DNA from: Paragordius varius
Lineage: Eukaryota; Nematomorpha
NCBI GenBank assembly: GCA_964247055.1
Contig: OZ176053.1
Location: 6,324,001-6,388,000 of the forward strand
Length of the DNA stretch: 64,000 nt
Direction: 5' to 3'
The translations under genes were made by a program, and so were the position numbers. This document shows positions 13,291 to 25,155 of the stretch, one piece after another (the first letter of the stretch is position 1; each line of letters begins with the position of its first letter). The notes below the pieces were generated by a model that was not told the DNA's origin, made no database searches, and worked only from the letters and a program-made list of their open reading frames with translations.

Positions 13291-15513
13291 TAAAATATAT
13301 AGAACTAATATGTAAATGCAACTAAAAAAGAATCAAAAATTTTAACCAAAAAATAATAATAAAAAAACATATATAAATATATATCAATAAATAAAAATGA
13401 AGTAAAATAAAATACGCATAATAAGAATTTTGATTCGGAATATGTAATATACTTTAAATAAAACTATAAATAGATAAAATATAAGAAAAATATTATAAAG
13501 GTAATTTCGCCCATTTTTGGAATGAATGAGAACTGATAAAAGATATAATATTTGAAAATAAATAGATAACAATAGATAGTTATAATAATTGGTATAAATA
13601 ATAATTTTAATATAAAATTAATAAGAATTTTTCGTTTTTGAAGTTGCGTCAGAATGGGTCGAACGCGCGCGCGTGCAAAATAATCATTCATAAAAAGATA
13701 AAAGGTGATGACTCAATTTTTTGAGACCATTTTAGGCAGTTGACTTAGAGTTTAAATTAATAACTAAAATACATGGGATTTCGGTTAAAGTTAAAATATC
13801 AAATCCATTAAAGTCCACTCTTTCAAAAAATAATTTTGTTAAAGAAATTCTGAAATATTGTCATCATATATATATTTGATTTATAATAATACTTATAAAA
13901 CATTTGGTTAACAAATCGGAAACTCATATTTAAATATTTTATTTTAATTTTATTTTTTGAAAAATTTTATCGCATTAAATGACCTTATATCTAAGAATCA
14001 AATCTTGCATTCAAAAATTATTTTAAACGAGGTGTGAAACTATAAAACATTTTAAGAATTCTGGTATTTGTTTCTGTATTTTTTACAATTTAATTAAACA
14101 TTTTTAATATTGGAGGTTATGAAGCTTTAGGGTTAAAATACGCGTTGGTAGGAGGCCATCATACACATTTTTTTTTTCAGTGTTACAAAATGATGGTGCC
14201 CGCAATACAAAAATTATATGCGGCTGGCGGAATTTGTGAATAGTACCATTAGTTTATATCATCATGGGTTTTATGAAAATTATTTATTCGGGACTTGATT
14301 GAAAAATATGCATCATTCTTAATTTAAAAATTGTATTTTAAACGGTCTAGGAACCGTTTTTTAGAGAATAAAACCAGTTAACCGACCAAAAAACAATAAA
14401 TTCTGATTCTTTCGATTTCGTCGCCAGAACTGGATCGAAAAATGAAATCAGTTCTGACTCTCATAGTAATATTAATAATTTTATTTGAATTTTCAGTTAA
14501 CCTGTTGAATTTTTACCAAAGAAATAGACCATAAGCAAACCAATCTTTTAAAACCACGAAACTTAAAATTGAACGCTTAGTCCGTAATTGGGATTTTGAT
14601 TTGAATAAAGTGCTCGAATATAATGTGCGAATTCATAAATAATTAAAAAATTTGATTCGACCTATCCGTTTCCCGTAAATAAACTGATGGCTTAAATCAA
14701 AAAAGGGCCTTGACTATGCTTTTTTAATTGATGAAAAATATGTGTTATGTTTTCTGGAAAATAGCTTCCAAGTCCAAATTTTTTAAACAATAAGAAAAAT
14801 CCCAATTAAGTAAAATCTGATTATACATTAACGGTGATCTTTTATATTTTCACATCGTAATTTACGGAATCGATATTTTTTGTTTTAACAACAGTTAATC
14901 TCCGCGAAAATAGTCTTATACGATAATTATGCACAAAATTAGTTTAAAATGATAATTAAAATATAACTAAAATTTAACTGAAATTTAAACTAAAAATACT
15001 ATATAATATGCACACTGCAACAATAATCACAGGCTGGTTTTTGTACCTATATCTGGGCTGGAGTAAAAAATAAATTTATATGGAAAGAGGAATGATATAT
15101 TCGTGTTTTTCAATAAACTTAAAATATTTTGTAATTTGTTAAAGTATTCATGCATGGAAAACAAACAAATATATATTAGTAGTTAAAAATTTAAAAGACA
15201 TAAAAACGTTGAAAATGACAAAATTATATTGCCTAATTTTTTTAGCACCATGTGGTAATGCTCTAAATTTAATAGCGAGTTACATAAACAAAATTGAATT
15301 AAACGGATTAATTAGTATAATTTATAAGAATTATTAGCGGATATAGGATATAATTTATCATACAGATGATAGAAAATCAAAAACATTTTCTAGGGATATA
15401 TAATGCGTTTTGAACTGGGAATCTAATAACCAAGATACAAATAACCAAATTTAAACAATAATATGTTAGCATTCCTTTTTTGGCATATTTGATTATTGGT
15501 AGAAAAATTACTT
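13291..15513. other. Intergenic, no gene recognised
   Basis: Very AT-rich. A short segment near 14350-14460 contains GGAACCG, CCAGTT and GAACTGG motifs resembling the ends of the hAT-like non-autonomous element at 52.5 kb, so a remnant may be present. Nothing codes convincingly. Confidence 0.35.
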
Positions 15514-16025
15514 GTATATCTACCATTTGTGCACTTAAGTTTGATCATTAAACACTGGTCAGTCCTTCAACTTTTTCAATTTACTTTCAACTTTTATAAA
15601 TCAAACCGTGAATCATCCATAACGTATTCTCTTTATTTAACCAAACTTTTAACATCAACTTTTAATCATTCAAAAACCGTATATCTTAATTAAGTTCTTA
15701 AGAAATATTTTAATTATAAGATTTTAACATATAATCCATAAATGTTTTCTGGGTAATTAATAATTTTTCGTTAAAAACATCTTTAATTGAATAATATTGT
15801 TGAATTGAAAAAAATTACGTAACAAAAAATTGGTTTTTAAACGAAAAACATAAATTTTAAATGAAAAATTTATAATAAGTCGAGAAAATTAGCTTAAAAA
15901 ATGATTTGAAATAAATAAATGCATGCAAAAGTTATGGTTAATGCAAACTAAAGTATAAGGACCCACTTGAAGTCTTCAAGGGCCAACTTGAAGTTTCCAA
16001 GGACACTCTTGAATTGCAATTGTAT
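15514..16025. mobile_element. Foldback element A (degenerate, 21-bp subterminal repeats)
   Basis: The left end reads CTACCATTTGTGCACTT and the right end CTTGAATTGCAATTGTATA. The right arm carries about three degenerate 21-bp units of the form GGxCCAACTTGAAGTxTTCAA (from 15958). Internal sequence matches element B (20487-21170) in the opposite orientation, for example the CATGCAAAAGTTATGGTTAA stretch. It lies between intergenic sequence and the 3' end of DR1. Confidence 0.6.
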
Positions 16026-16210
16026 ACCATCGCATCACCTGATAACATGGCTTTTGTTCAAATACACTCAAAAAGGATTTTAAATTTATTTATTGCTGTT
16101 AATTAAACACATTATGTACATTTATTGTATTTACATATTATGACAGTTATATCCATAAATAAATATTCTGACAATATATCATCTATGGTGGGTCTATCCA
16201 ATTAATATGG
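16026..16210. other. DR1 3' flank
   Basis: Presumed 3' UTR and flank of DR1 on the minus strand. It includes a reverse-complement AATAAA near 16086, about 125 nt past the stop. Nothing else seen. Confidence 0.35.
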
Positions 16211-17422
16211 TTAATTATTATCTTCTTTGTAAAAAGGATTATTTTGAAGGGTCAGTGATTCTGGTGAGTTTAATGCAGGATTGTGGAAAAAATTATTTGC
16301 AAGGTTAATATTGTTATTATTATTAATATTAATTTGTTTATTACAGAGATTGTTGTATTTCATATCGACCATAGCCAATTCTATTCTAGCCTAAAAAATG
16401 GTTAATAATAAGAATAATATGTTTAATCAATGGAAAACTTATTAGTTTAAAATGCGTTAGAGAGTTATAAATGATTAAATAAAAATATTTTATTACTTAA
16501 AATAAATATTCTACTCTTTATACTTAATATTTATATAACTGTACATTAATGAACATTTTGTGTTTATAAAAGTATTTAATATAGATGTGTGACCATGCTA
16601 TATAAAGTAATATGCCAGTTTCGTACTATTATATTATTCAAAAATTATGGATAAGAAGGTCATTCATAATGTTTATTAGCAAGTGTCCGAAAACTAACTT
16701 TGTCCGCAAATAAATACAAAACTCTTCGATGATAATTAATCACTTTTTAACTAATATATGAGTAATAACTACAATCAGTCAAACATGTAAAAATTAATAT
16801 TATAACGATGTATTTTTTAGCCAAAAAATACAGAAAAAAAAATATTATTATATTTAAGATTACTAAGGCATTAAATATGAGAGATTGATAGTTACGGCAA
16901 ATTAATATGTAAAAACATACAGTAAAAAAGGGTAAGAAATATTAAAAAAAATATTTAAAAAATTATAACCTGGGCAAATAGATTTTCTTGCTGTTTTAAT
17001 AGTTCATCTTCAGGAATACCTAATTCTTCCAAACGATTTGATCCACGTTTTTTACGCCGCGAAGCTACTTTCTTTTTACAATCAGTCAATGTGTTAGATG
17101 CATGATCAATATAATCGGTAAAACCCAATTTTTCTAAGGCTAAGAAAGTTATAAAAAAGTAATTACCCAAAATAACATGTTCAGACAACAGAGTTTTCTT
17201 ATTGTTTTCAAGGCATATTTCATGAGTTGTGGTAGATACGTGCTTAATAAATTGGTTACAGCACCATAAAATAAATTCACGGGCCTCACAAGATACTCTT
17301 GTAGAAGGAATTGTTTCCTTAAAAATTTTGTTTAACACAGCTCTTGGTAAAAAAAGATTTCCTCCATCATCCTGAGAGCCCCCCGTTTCCAATTCGAAAT
17401 CTTCATATGGATCGTCACTCAT
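16211..17422 (-). CDS. DR1: DR1 / NC2-beta, TBP-binding transcriptional repressor
   Basis: DR1 pairs with DRAP1 through a histone fold, and the NC2 dimer binds TBP on DNA to block TFIIA/TFIIB entry. Exons (minus): 17422-17167, 17139-16970, 16390-16211, giving 201 residues (human DR1 has 176). Conserved blocks: FLPRAVLNKIFKETIPSTRV, CNQFIKHVSTTTHEIC, LLSEHVI, ALEKLGFTDYI, and ELGIPEDELLKQQENLFAQ running into AR at the start of exon 3. Exons 1 and 2 are separated by a 27-nt intron; removing it restores HVILALEKLGF, matching human HVIQALESLGF. The C-terminal tail is Asn-rich and lacks the Gln/Ala-rich and acidic tail of vertebrate DR1. The start codon lies 13 bp from that of POLG on the other strand. 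Confidence 0.95.
17140..17166 (-). other. 27-nt intron in DR1
   Basis: On the minus strand the segment begins GTAATTAC and ends CTTTCTTAG. It has no stop codon and is a multiple of three, so retention would insert nine mostly hydrophobic residues (GNYFFITFL in effect) inside the histone fold. Excision gives the exact family spacing between HVI and ALExLGF. Confidence 0.8.
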
Positions 17423-17435
17423 ATAAGATAACCAT
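17423..17435. promoter_or_regulatory. 13-bp gap between DR1 and POLG start codons
   Basis: The two ATG codons point away from each other with 13 bp between them. An in-frame TAA lies at 17424-17426 upstream of the POLG ATG. Transcripts from both strands must therefore have overlapping 5' ends, or very short leaders, or leaders spliced from elsewhere. Confidence 0.7.
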
Positions 17436-20400
17436 ATGCAAAATATAGCGCATGATTTGAAATTCGCTAAAAATATTTTGGGGGTCCAAATGATCCCAGA
17501 ACCAATTCGAAATCAACTCTTTGACAAAGCAGCTAACCCCATTAATTATAATCAAATTCTCACAAACTTGAAGAAACATCATATTGAAATTAAAGAAAAT
17601 GATCTCTTAAAAGCTCCCGACATAAATTATCCTCATCTGAAAGGGTCTATTAAAGATCATTTTAAAAACATAGGAGAAAAGCAATCGTATTTGTATCGAA
17701 ACCTATGTTTTGATTTTAACAAATCTATTTTACCTCCTTTACCATCAGAATGGAAATTACAAGGTAAGCTTAATTATTAATATTTTAGCTGGTTGGACCC
17801 GATATTCTGAAAACACGTTTGAAAAAGTAATTGTACCGTATGAAGACGCTATGATTTTTGACGTTGAGGTATGCGTGAAAGATCCAGGATTTTTGCCAAC
17901 AATGGCCATAGCTTTAACATCCAAAGCATGGTATATTGTTTGCTTTTAATCATTAAGTAGTACTAAAATTTAAAGCCGCATCTTAGATATTTTAAACCCA
18001 TCCTACTTTTTGTTTGCTACCAAATAGATTTAAACCGTAATATTTTTAATAATATTATTATTAAAAGCGAAGATGATTATCAGATTGAGTCAAATTAAAA
18101 TAAATGATTTTTAAAGTCCAGGAACTTTTACGCTATTTAGACTAATCATTGAGAACTATCAGTTTTTGCGCCGGACGATATATTGAAACTTATTATTGCG
18201 TTTATGCTATTTTGCAGTTATTGGGGCTAAACCGATGGTCAATCAAATAAGGCTGGGCGCCATTAGTTATTTTTAATAGGCCGTATCAATCGTATTCACC
18301 AAAAAATTTAGAAAAGCTGAATAATATATTTTTGTTGCCTTAAAGGTTTTGCAGAATATAAAACCGACAAATTGCTTAGCTTGACATATACAGATAATTA
18401 TACTCGAAAGAAGTACATTAACAATTCAAATAATTTTGGGTCATAAAATCATTTTTAGGGTCGATGAGCACTACTGGCCTATATGTTTCTTAAAAAAATG
18501 AAAGCAGAGGTCCAATGTTACTTAAATAATTTACCATTTAAATGTAATTATTTAGTTTTGTTAATTAATATAAAATCAAAATATTATATTCCAATTTTAG
18601 ATTCTTTATTATATTAATAATAACTACAAACTACTTTTTATATGCAATTTAATGATACGTTTTCATAATAATTTATTAAAATAATAGTTTCAAATCAGAA
18701 ATTAGCATAAGTTTTTATAATAAATCGATACTTACACAACATTTGATAAAAGGAGATTCTTAAAAAAATTTTCCGTTACCATATATAATATTTCAAAAAA
18801 TTAGCTATTTTTTTAAATCAAAAATTAAGCTTATCATTAAAAACTTACGATACTTAAACAACATTTCAAACATATTTTGTTAAAAGCATTTGTGGCCTAT
18901 AATATTTCAAAAATTTAGGCATTTTTTAAATCACAAATTAAGCTTATCATTTAAAACTTACGATACTTAAACAACATTTCAAACATATTTTGTTTCTAAA
19001 GGTATTTGTGGTGTGGACCACAACTTTTTTCCATGTCTTGGACTTCAAGCCCATCCCTCTCAAAATTTATAAACATAAACACGGCAAAAACTTGGAATAA
19101 TGCACGAATCATTATTGGCCATAATGTTGGCTATGATAGATCATGGATAAGGGATGAATATATCTTAAAAAGTATATCAAATAGAATATTTGCAAAAAAA
19201 TCGGCTATCAAATAAATTTTAATTTAGTCGTAAAAATTATTAGTAGGGGTTTTATTAATCCTATGTTATATTATATAATTATTATTTTTTTTTATGAAAT
19301 GATAAATTATTCATTCGGTATTTTTTTATTTATTCACTTCTCTTGAAATTAATAGGGTATATATTTTTAAATTTGTTAAATTTCATTTAGGTATTGAATT
19401 TTTTCGTTGTTATAGTTAACCTCCCTAGTCCCCATTCATAATGAGTTTTCGTTATAATATACAGTGCTATCGTCTATAAACTAAGTAACTCATGCCGTTC
19501 AACTTGCACTTATCCAAAATTTAAATAACTTATTTTTTAATTTTCAAAAAGATTATAATGGAAAAATTTAGCCACATTTCCTACTATTGTAGTCATAATG
19601 GGGCGAGGGGGTCCACTGTTTAAAACAATCTTTAAATGGCGTCTATATATATCTCACTTTTTGATAGAATCAGGGACTAGGTTTATGGATACCATGTCTT
19701 TGCATTTAGCGTGTTCAGGGCTAACCCATCTCCAAAGAATATCTAAAGTTGCAATGAAACAAAACAAAAGCAATATGAATTACTCTTCAAATGAACAAGA
19801 TTATAACATCATTAATAGTTCGTCGGATCTTACAACAATGTCCCCTTACTCCATTTTCGAGGGGGATTGGGAAAGGATTGGCTCCCTCAACAGTTTAGCC
19901 GACATTCATAAACTGTATTGCGCAGCATCAACGCAAAACAAAACAAAGTTTAGTAGTAATGAATCAAATAAAGATGTGCCCTACATCGATTCAGCCATTT
20001 TAAAGGCTGATAAATTGCGGAAATCCAAGGATGACACGAAAGTGACAGGTTAATATGTGCGTATAATTTACACATATAAATTAAAAACAATTTTTTGCGA
20101 TTTTTGACCCACATTTTCAATTTGATTAAGCCTTTATCCGAAAAACATGTATTTTTTTTGCACGTTTAGGTCAATTGATTCAAGTTTCCATATATTTTTT
20201 TTTATTATTCTACTTTTAGGTCAATTTATAAATTCTTTGGACGTTTTTCTAAATGGTACCTTGAATGATGTCAGACAAAATTTTCAAATGTGTGCCAATT
20301 ATTGTGCCAAAGACTGTTTAGCAACATTTGATGTTTTTAAGGTTTCCAAAATTTTAATCAGATTAAATTTTAAAAATTTTTACAATGGAAAACATCTAGA

Positions 20401-23400
20401 TAATAGATAATATTACTAACACAAACTCGTAGAAAAAATTATAATTAGATATATTGCTTTTTAATAAAGTTATATGAAACCTTTAATATACCATTTGCAC
20501 TTCAAGAGTGTCCTTGAACACTTCAAGTTGGTCCTTAAACAGTTCAAGTTGGTCCATGAACAGTTCAAGTTGGTCCTTGAACAATTCAAGTTGGTCCTTA
20601 AAATTATAAATTTTGATTTAACCATATTTTTTGCATTTATTTTTTTATTATTTATAAACCTAATTTAATTTATTTATTATATATTTATTCTTTAAAAATT
20701 AAAAATTTTTATTGAAAAACGTTTTTTTTGTTTCAAACTATTTTTTTTCAATTTAACAAAATTATTGACTTTTAAAGTTTTTAATGAAAAATTTTGATTC
20801 ATAACCTAGAAAACTTATATTTTCATTTCGTGCTAAAATCTTATAAATATCCAAAATTTTTAAGAAATTAATAAAGATATACGGTTTCTCAAAGATTAAA
20901 AGTTGATATCGATTTAAAATTTATGTTAAATAATAGAAAATAGGTTAAAAACAATAAAATAGATGAATTAATTACGATTTGATTGATAAAAGTTAAAAAC
21001 AAAACAAAAATGTCAAAGGACCAACTTGAAATGTTCAAGGACCAACTTGAATTGTTCAAGAACCAACTTGAATTGTTCAAGGACCAACTTGAATTGTTCA
21101 AGGACCAACTTGAACTGTTCAAGGACCAACTTGAACTGTTCAAGGACACTCTTGAAGTGCAAATGGTATAAATAAAATTAATTAATAATTGGTATTAAAG
21201 AATAATTTTAAAACTAGATATTTTGGACCATAATGATCCTTTTCAATCACATAATATATTAATTTTCTGCTATAAATACCTTAATATAAAATACTAAATA
21301 AAAATCACAATAGTTAAAGCAAGAAAAATATGAAAAAAGTAACGAATTGCATTATATAGTAATAAATGGCAAAAGCGCGTATAAATGATTTTTAAAAAAT
21401 AATTAATTAATTTATTTAACACTTGGATACAACACATTCATTTCAGTCCTTCGATTCAATTGGGGTGGCTATCCCAGGCTTGTTTGAAATTAAATATTTG
21501 AAAAATATGGAAGGGATCGAAACCGTGGCCAAAGTTTGCACTTATATAACATAATAAACAGAAATATAAAAAAGGTTTAAAAAATACTTGATATTACTTA
21601 TTTAAAGGTAATATCCAAAGGTAAAATTTAGTCAAATTACCTGTGTGCATTAAAATTTAAAAATTATACAAAATAAACCCTTTCTATTTTTATCAATGTT
21701 AGATGTGATCTAAATAAAAAATTAGCTTTAGTTTTAGCTTTAAAATTAAATAAACACGTATTTTGCAAAAATGTTGTAAAATAAAAATGGCGGCGAAGGA
21801 ATTTAATATGCAACTTTATTTAAAACTAAATTTTTAAATATTTCGGCTTATTTATATAATTTTTGGAAAAAGCATTGAGACCGTTTCTTTCGGTATTTTT
21901 TTAAAAATATCAACTAAATATAGTGTATTTAGATACCCCAATTTATATCGAAGCGTTAATAAATATCCAATTTTCGGTTATATTTTTAAAACCTTTTTCA
22001 GGATGAAGAAAAAATTAAAAAAATACGCGTTTTTGCCATTTATTTTAAAGAGTAATTTTATTTACTTAATAATTTTCACACACTTTTTGCGTTTTATATA
22101 AAATAATTTATTTGTTTAATCAGGTACTGTTTCCAATGTTTTTGGAACGCTTCCCGAACCCCGTAACGTTGGGTGGTATGTTGGAAATGTCGACAGCCTA
22201 TCTCCCAACCACGAAACAAGCTTGGACCAAATTTATTAGCTCATGTGAACAAACTTATACTCAAATCGATCAAGATAATCGTATTTCTTTGGCACGTTTA
22301 GCTAAGGATGCCTGTACATTACTAACTAATGAAAAGTAATTAAGTTTTAATCAGAATAGTTGTTTGCCATTAACATCTAGATTAGTTTAACTTTAAATTA
22401 ACCGGTAAAATGCGTATTATTGAGGAATATTTTGTATTAACACATTTAAGTGAAAATTATTTTGTCATTTGATTGTCTCATGCTAATTATGAGCATAAAT
22501 AGGTTTTCTACTGCACCAACTGAATGATATAATGTTAAAGTTTATTTTAAAACTAATCCTTTTGTCTATTTATGATTCATTTTTATGCCGACCAATGAAA
22601 GTTTTTGTTAATATTTAATTTATAATATTACTTTTTTGGAAAATATTATCAAGGTATCAGTGTATATAAAATAATATTTGGACATTTTTAAATTATAAAT
22701 TGATAACCCAAATCAAATTAACCTATATATGTAAAATAGCAAACATTCAGTTTAAAAATATCCACATATTATTTTCGTAGTCCATAAACAAATTACTATT
22801 TTCTTTCTGTCTTTTTCGGGCATATAGCTACAAAAATGATCCATGGTTGTGTGATTTAGACTGGTCTGTAACAAAACTTCAATTAAATAAACGGAAAAGT
22901 AAAACAACATCACTCAACAATCACCGACAAATTAAAAACAAATTTGATTACAATTATGTGTTGAAAAAATACCAAGAACTAAAGGAGTTAATCATTAGTA
23001 TGGATATAGACCCTAAAACATTGCTTTCATTCGAAGAATTTTCACTCTTTATTGATAATAATTTTGAGGAATGGGATGGAAATTTAAGCGATTTTATCGA
23101 TACTAAAAAACAACAAAATACCTATAATTGCAAAGATGTTGATAAAAATAGCCAGAGCATATTAAGGGATGTATTAGCGACAGCTCAGTTTTTACCTAAG
23201 AATAAGCCTATTCTGGCGGGATATCCATTATGGTATATAAAATTTTTTAAATATATGAAATTTGTTTGATTAAATAATTATATATTGTGCCAAATAATTT
23301 ACTAGGTATAGGGAATTGTGTGAAAAAATGCCAAATCAACAATTGCCCAATACAAAAATAAATACTGATGGACCTCAGCTCTTAAGGCAATTGTAAATTA

Positions 23401-24068
23401 TTTTAAATATTTAGTCAATAAGTATAATGAGTTTCACATTAAATTTTAATTTTTATTTATTGGTTATTTTTTATAACATCTTGAAGCATTTTTTAAAGGT
23501 AACTGCTAAATAAAAAATACATTTCATTTTAAGGGCAATAATATTACAGGTTTTTGATTGACATGTTACATCAGAAAAATAATGAATTTTTAGTAAAAAT
23601 GTTATTAAACTAAATATAAGAAATAAAGTTTCTAAAGTAAACCATTTATTTTAAACCTTAATTTTTTTAAATTATAAAGCATTGTTACTTACGAAATGAG
23701 GAATAGAGATGTGAATTGGTAAGAATTTATTTAACATTTAACAATTGTTTGAGGATAAAATTATATGGTTTCCTTTACAATTATTATTTTTTTATGTATA
23801 ATTCATATTATTACTGTATTTAAGCAAAATTTCATTTATTGTAAGTTTTATTTAAACATAGTAATTATATATTAAAAAAGAAACGATGAAACTTGTAATG
23901 AAACACGGAAACTCGGACCAACTCTCCTTTCCTCTCAAACAAGAATTTCACCCAAACTGTTGCGTTTAACATGGAAGGGTTGGCCTTTGTATTTTCACCC
24001 AAAATATAAATGGGGCTATCTTGTGCCCGGGAATCTTAATAATATGGATAAAGGTAATTTATATCTGT

Positions 24069-24100
<32 letters not shown>

Positions 24101-25116
24101 CGCATATATATCAGTTGATTTCCTTCTTTTACCTTAAAAAACGCATAATACTAGGAACTTCTAAAAACAACGCACCTTTGAAAACTTGGAAAAAAATTTA
24201 TTTTTTATATTTATGGGCTCATTCGTAACCAACACAATAAAAAATTGAACCGTAAAAAACTTTATTTTGAATTATTTGCCCACATAGCAAGATGATATAA
24301 ATCATTTTAAAAAATATGCCTATGTCCGCTTCTATTTTTCAATCATATATTTAGATAACAAAAAACATTTACATGCAATGATACAATTGCCGAAATTTCG
24401 GGAATTCGGTGACATTGTTGAAACACCTGTAATAATTTTGATTATTTTTACCGAATGATTTTGTCATATTGATTTACGAAATTTTACAAAAGTTTAAATT
24501 TCATTAGAATGATATTGTCAATAAATCGCAATTCAACTTTCCGAATTCTGACGGACAGGTTCATTTCGCAGATAGCACGTGGGATGAGGTTATGAATTCA
24601 ACGTTTGAAGGCAATATCGATGATATTAATAAAAATTTTACCAAATTTCTCCAATACGTCAAAAAATTGGATAAATATAAAGAAGCCACTAATGGTAACT
24701 TATATGGATGAATTAATTACTTACACAAGATAAGTTTTTTTAAAATGAGGGCTCACAATTGATTTTTGTTTACCAATTAAGCGAAAAATTTAAATAATGT
24801 AAGCATTGTTTGTTGTAACTTTGAATAATTTGATTATACCATCGTTCAAACGTTTAATTTTTAAGTGTTTTTTGCTTTAAATAATAATTAACAAGATAAC
24901 AAAATTTTTATCCTTAATAATAGAATTCTTTTCGGTTTTATGATAAGTTATTTGGTCCACATTCATTTCAAATAAATATGGGGGATAAGGTAGATATGCA
25001 ATCAATACTCAAAATCATATAATTTATCTGTAAATATCCTTTCCAATTATATTTTCTCCTAATTTGGTGCTTATTATCAGTGCAAACAGCTTGAAGAAAC
25101 ATTTAAATAACTATAA

Positions 25117-25155
<39 letters not shown>

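Noticed and set aside
20500-21141. Short regularly spaced repeats that might suggest a CRISPR array
   Set aside because: Units are contiguous 21-mers without spacers, inverted at both ends, in an animal gene intron.
20983-21171. Open frame of seven-residue FKDQLEL repeats resembling a coiled-coil protein
   Set aside because: It is the right arm of foldback element B: 21-bp DNA repeats automatically give seven-residue periodicity. The opposite strand and the left arm are equally open.
24085-24105. (TA)n runs here and at 25126, 53660, 54137 and 54592
   Set aside because: Simple microsatellites, noted only because some flank the hairpin elements or the MITE.
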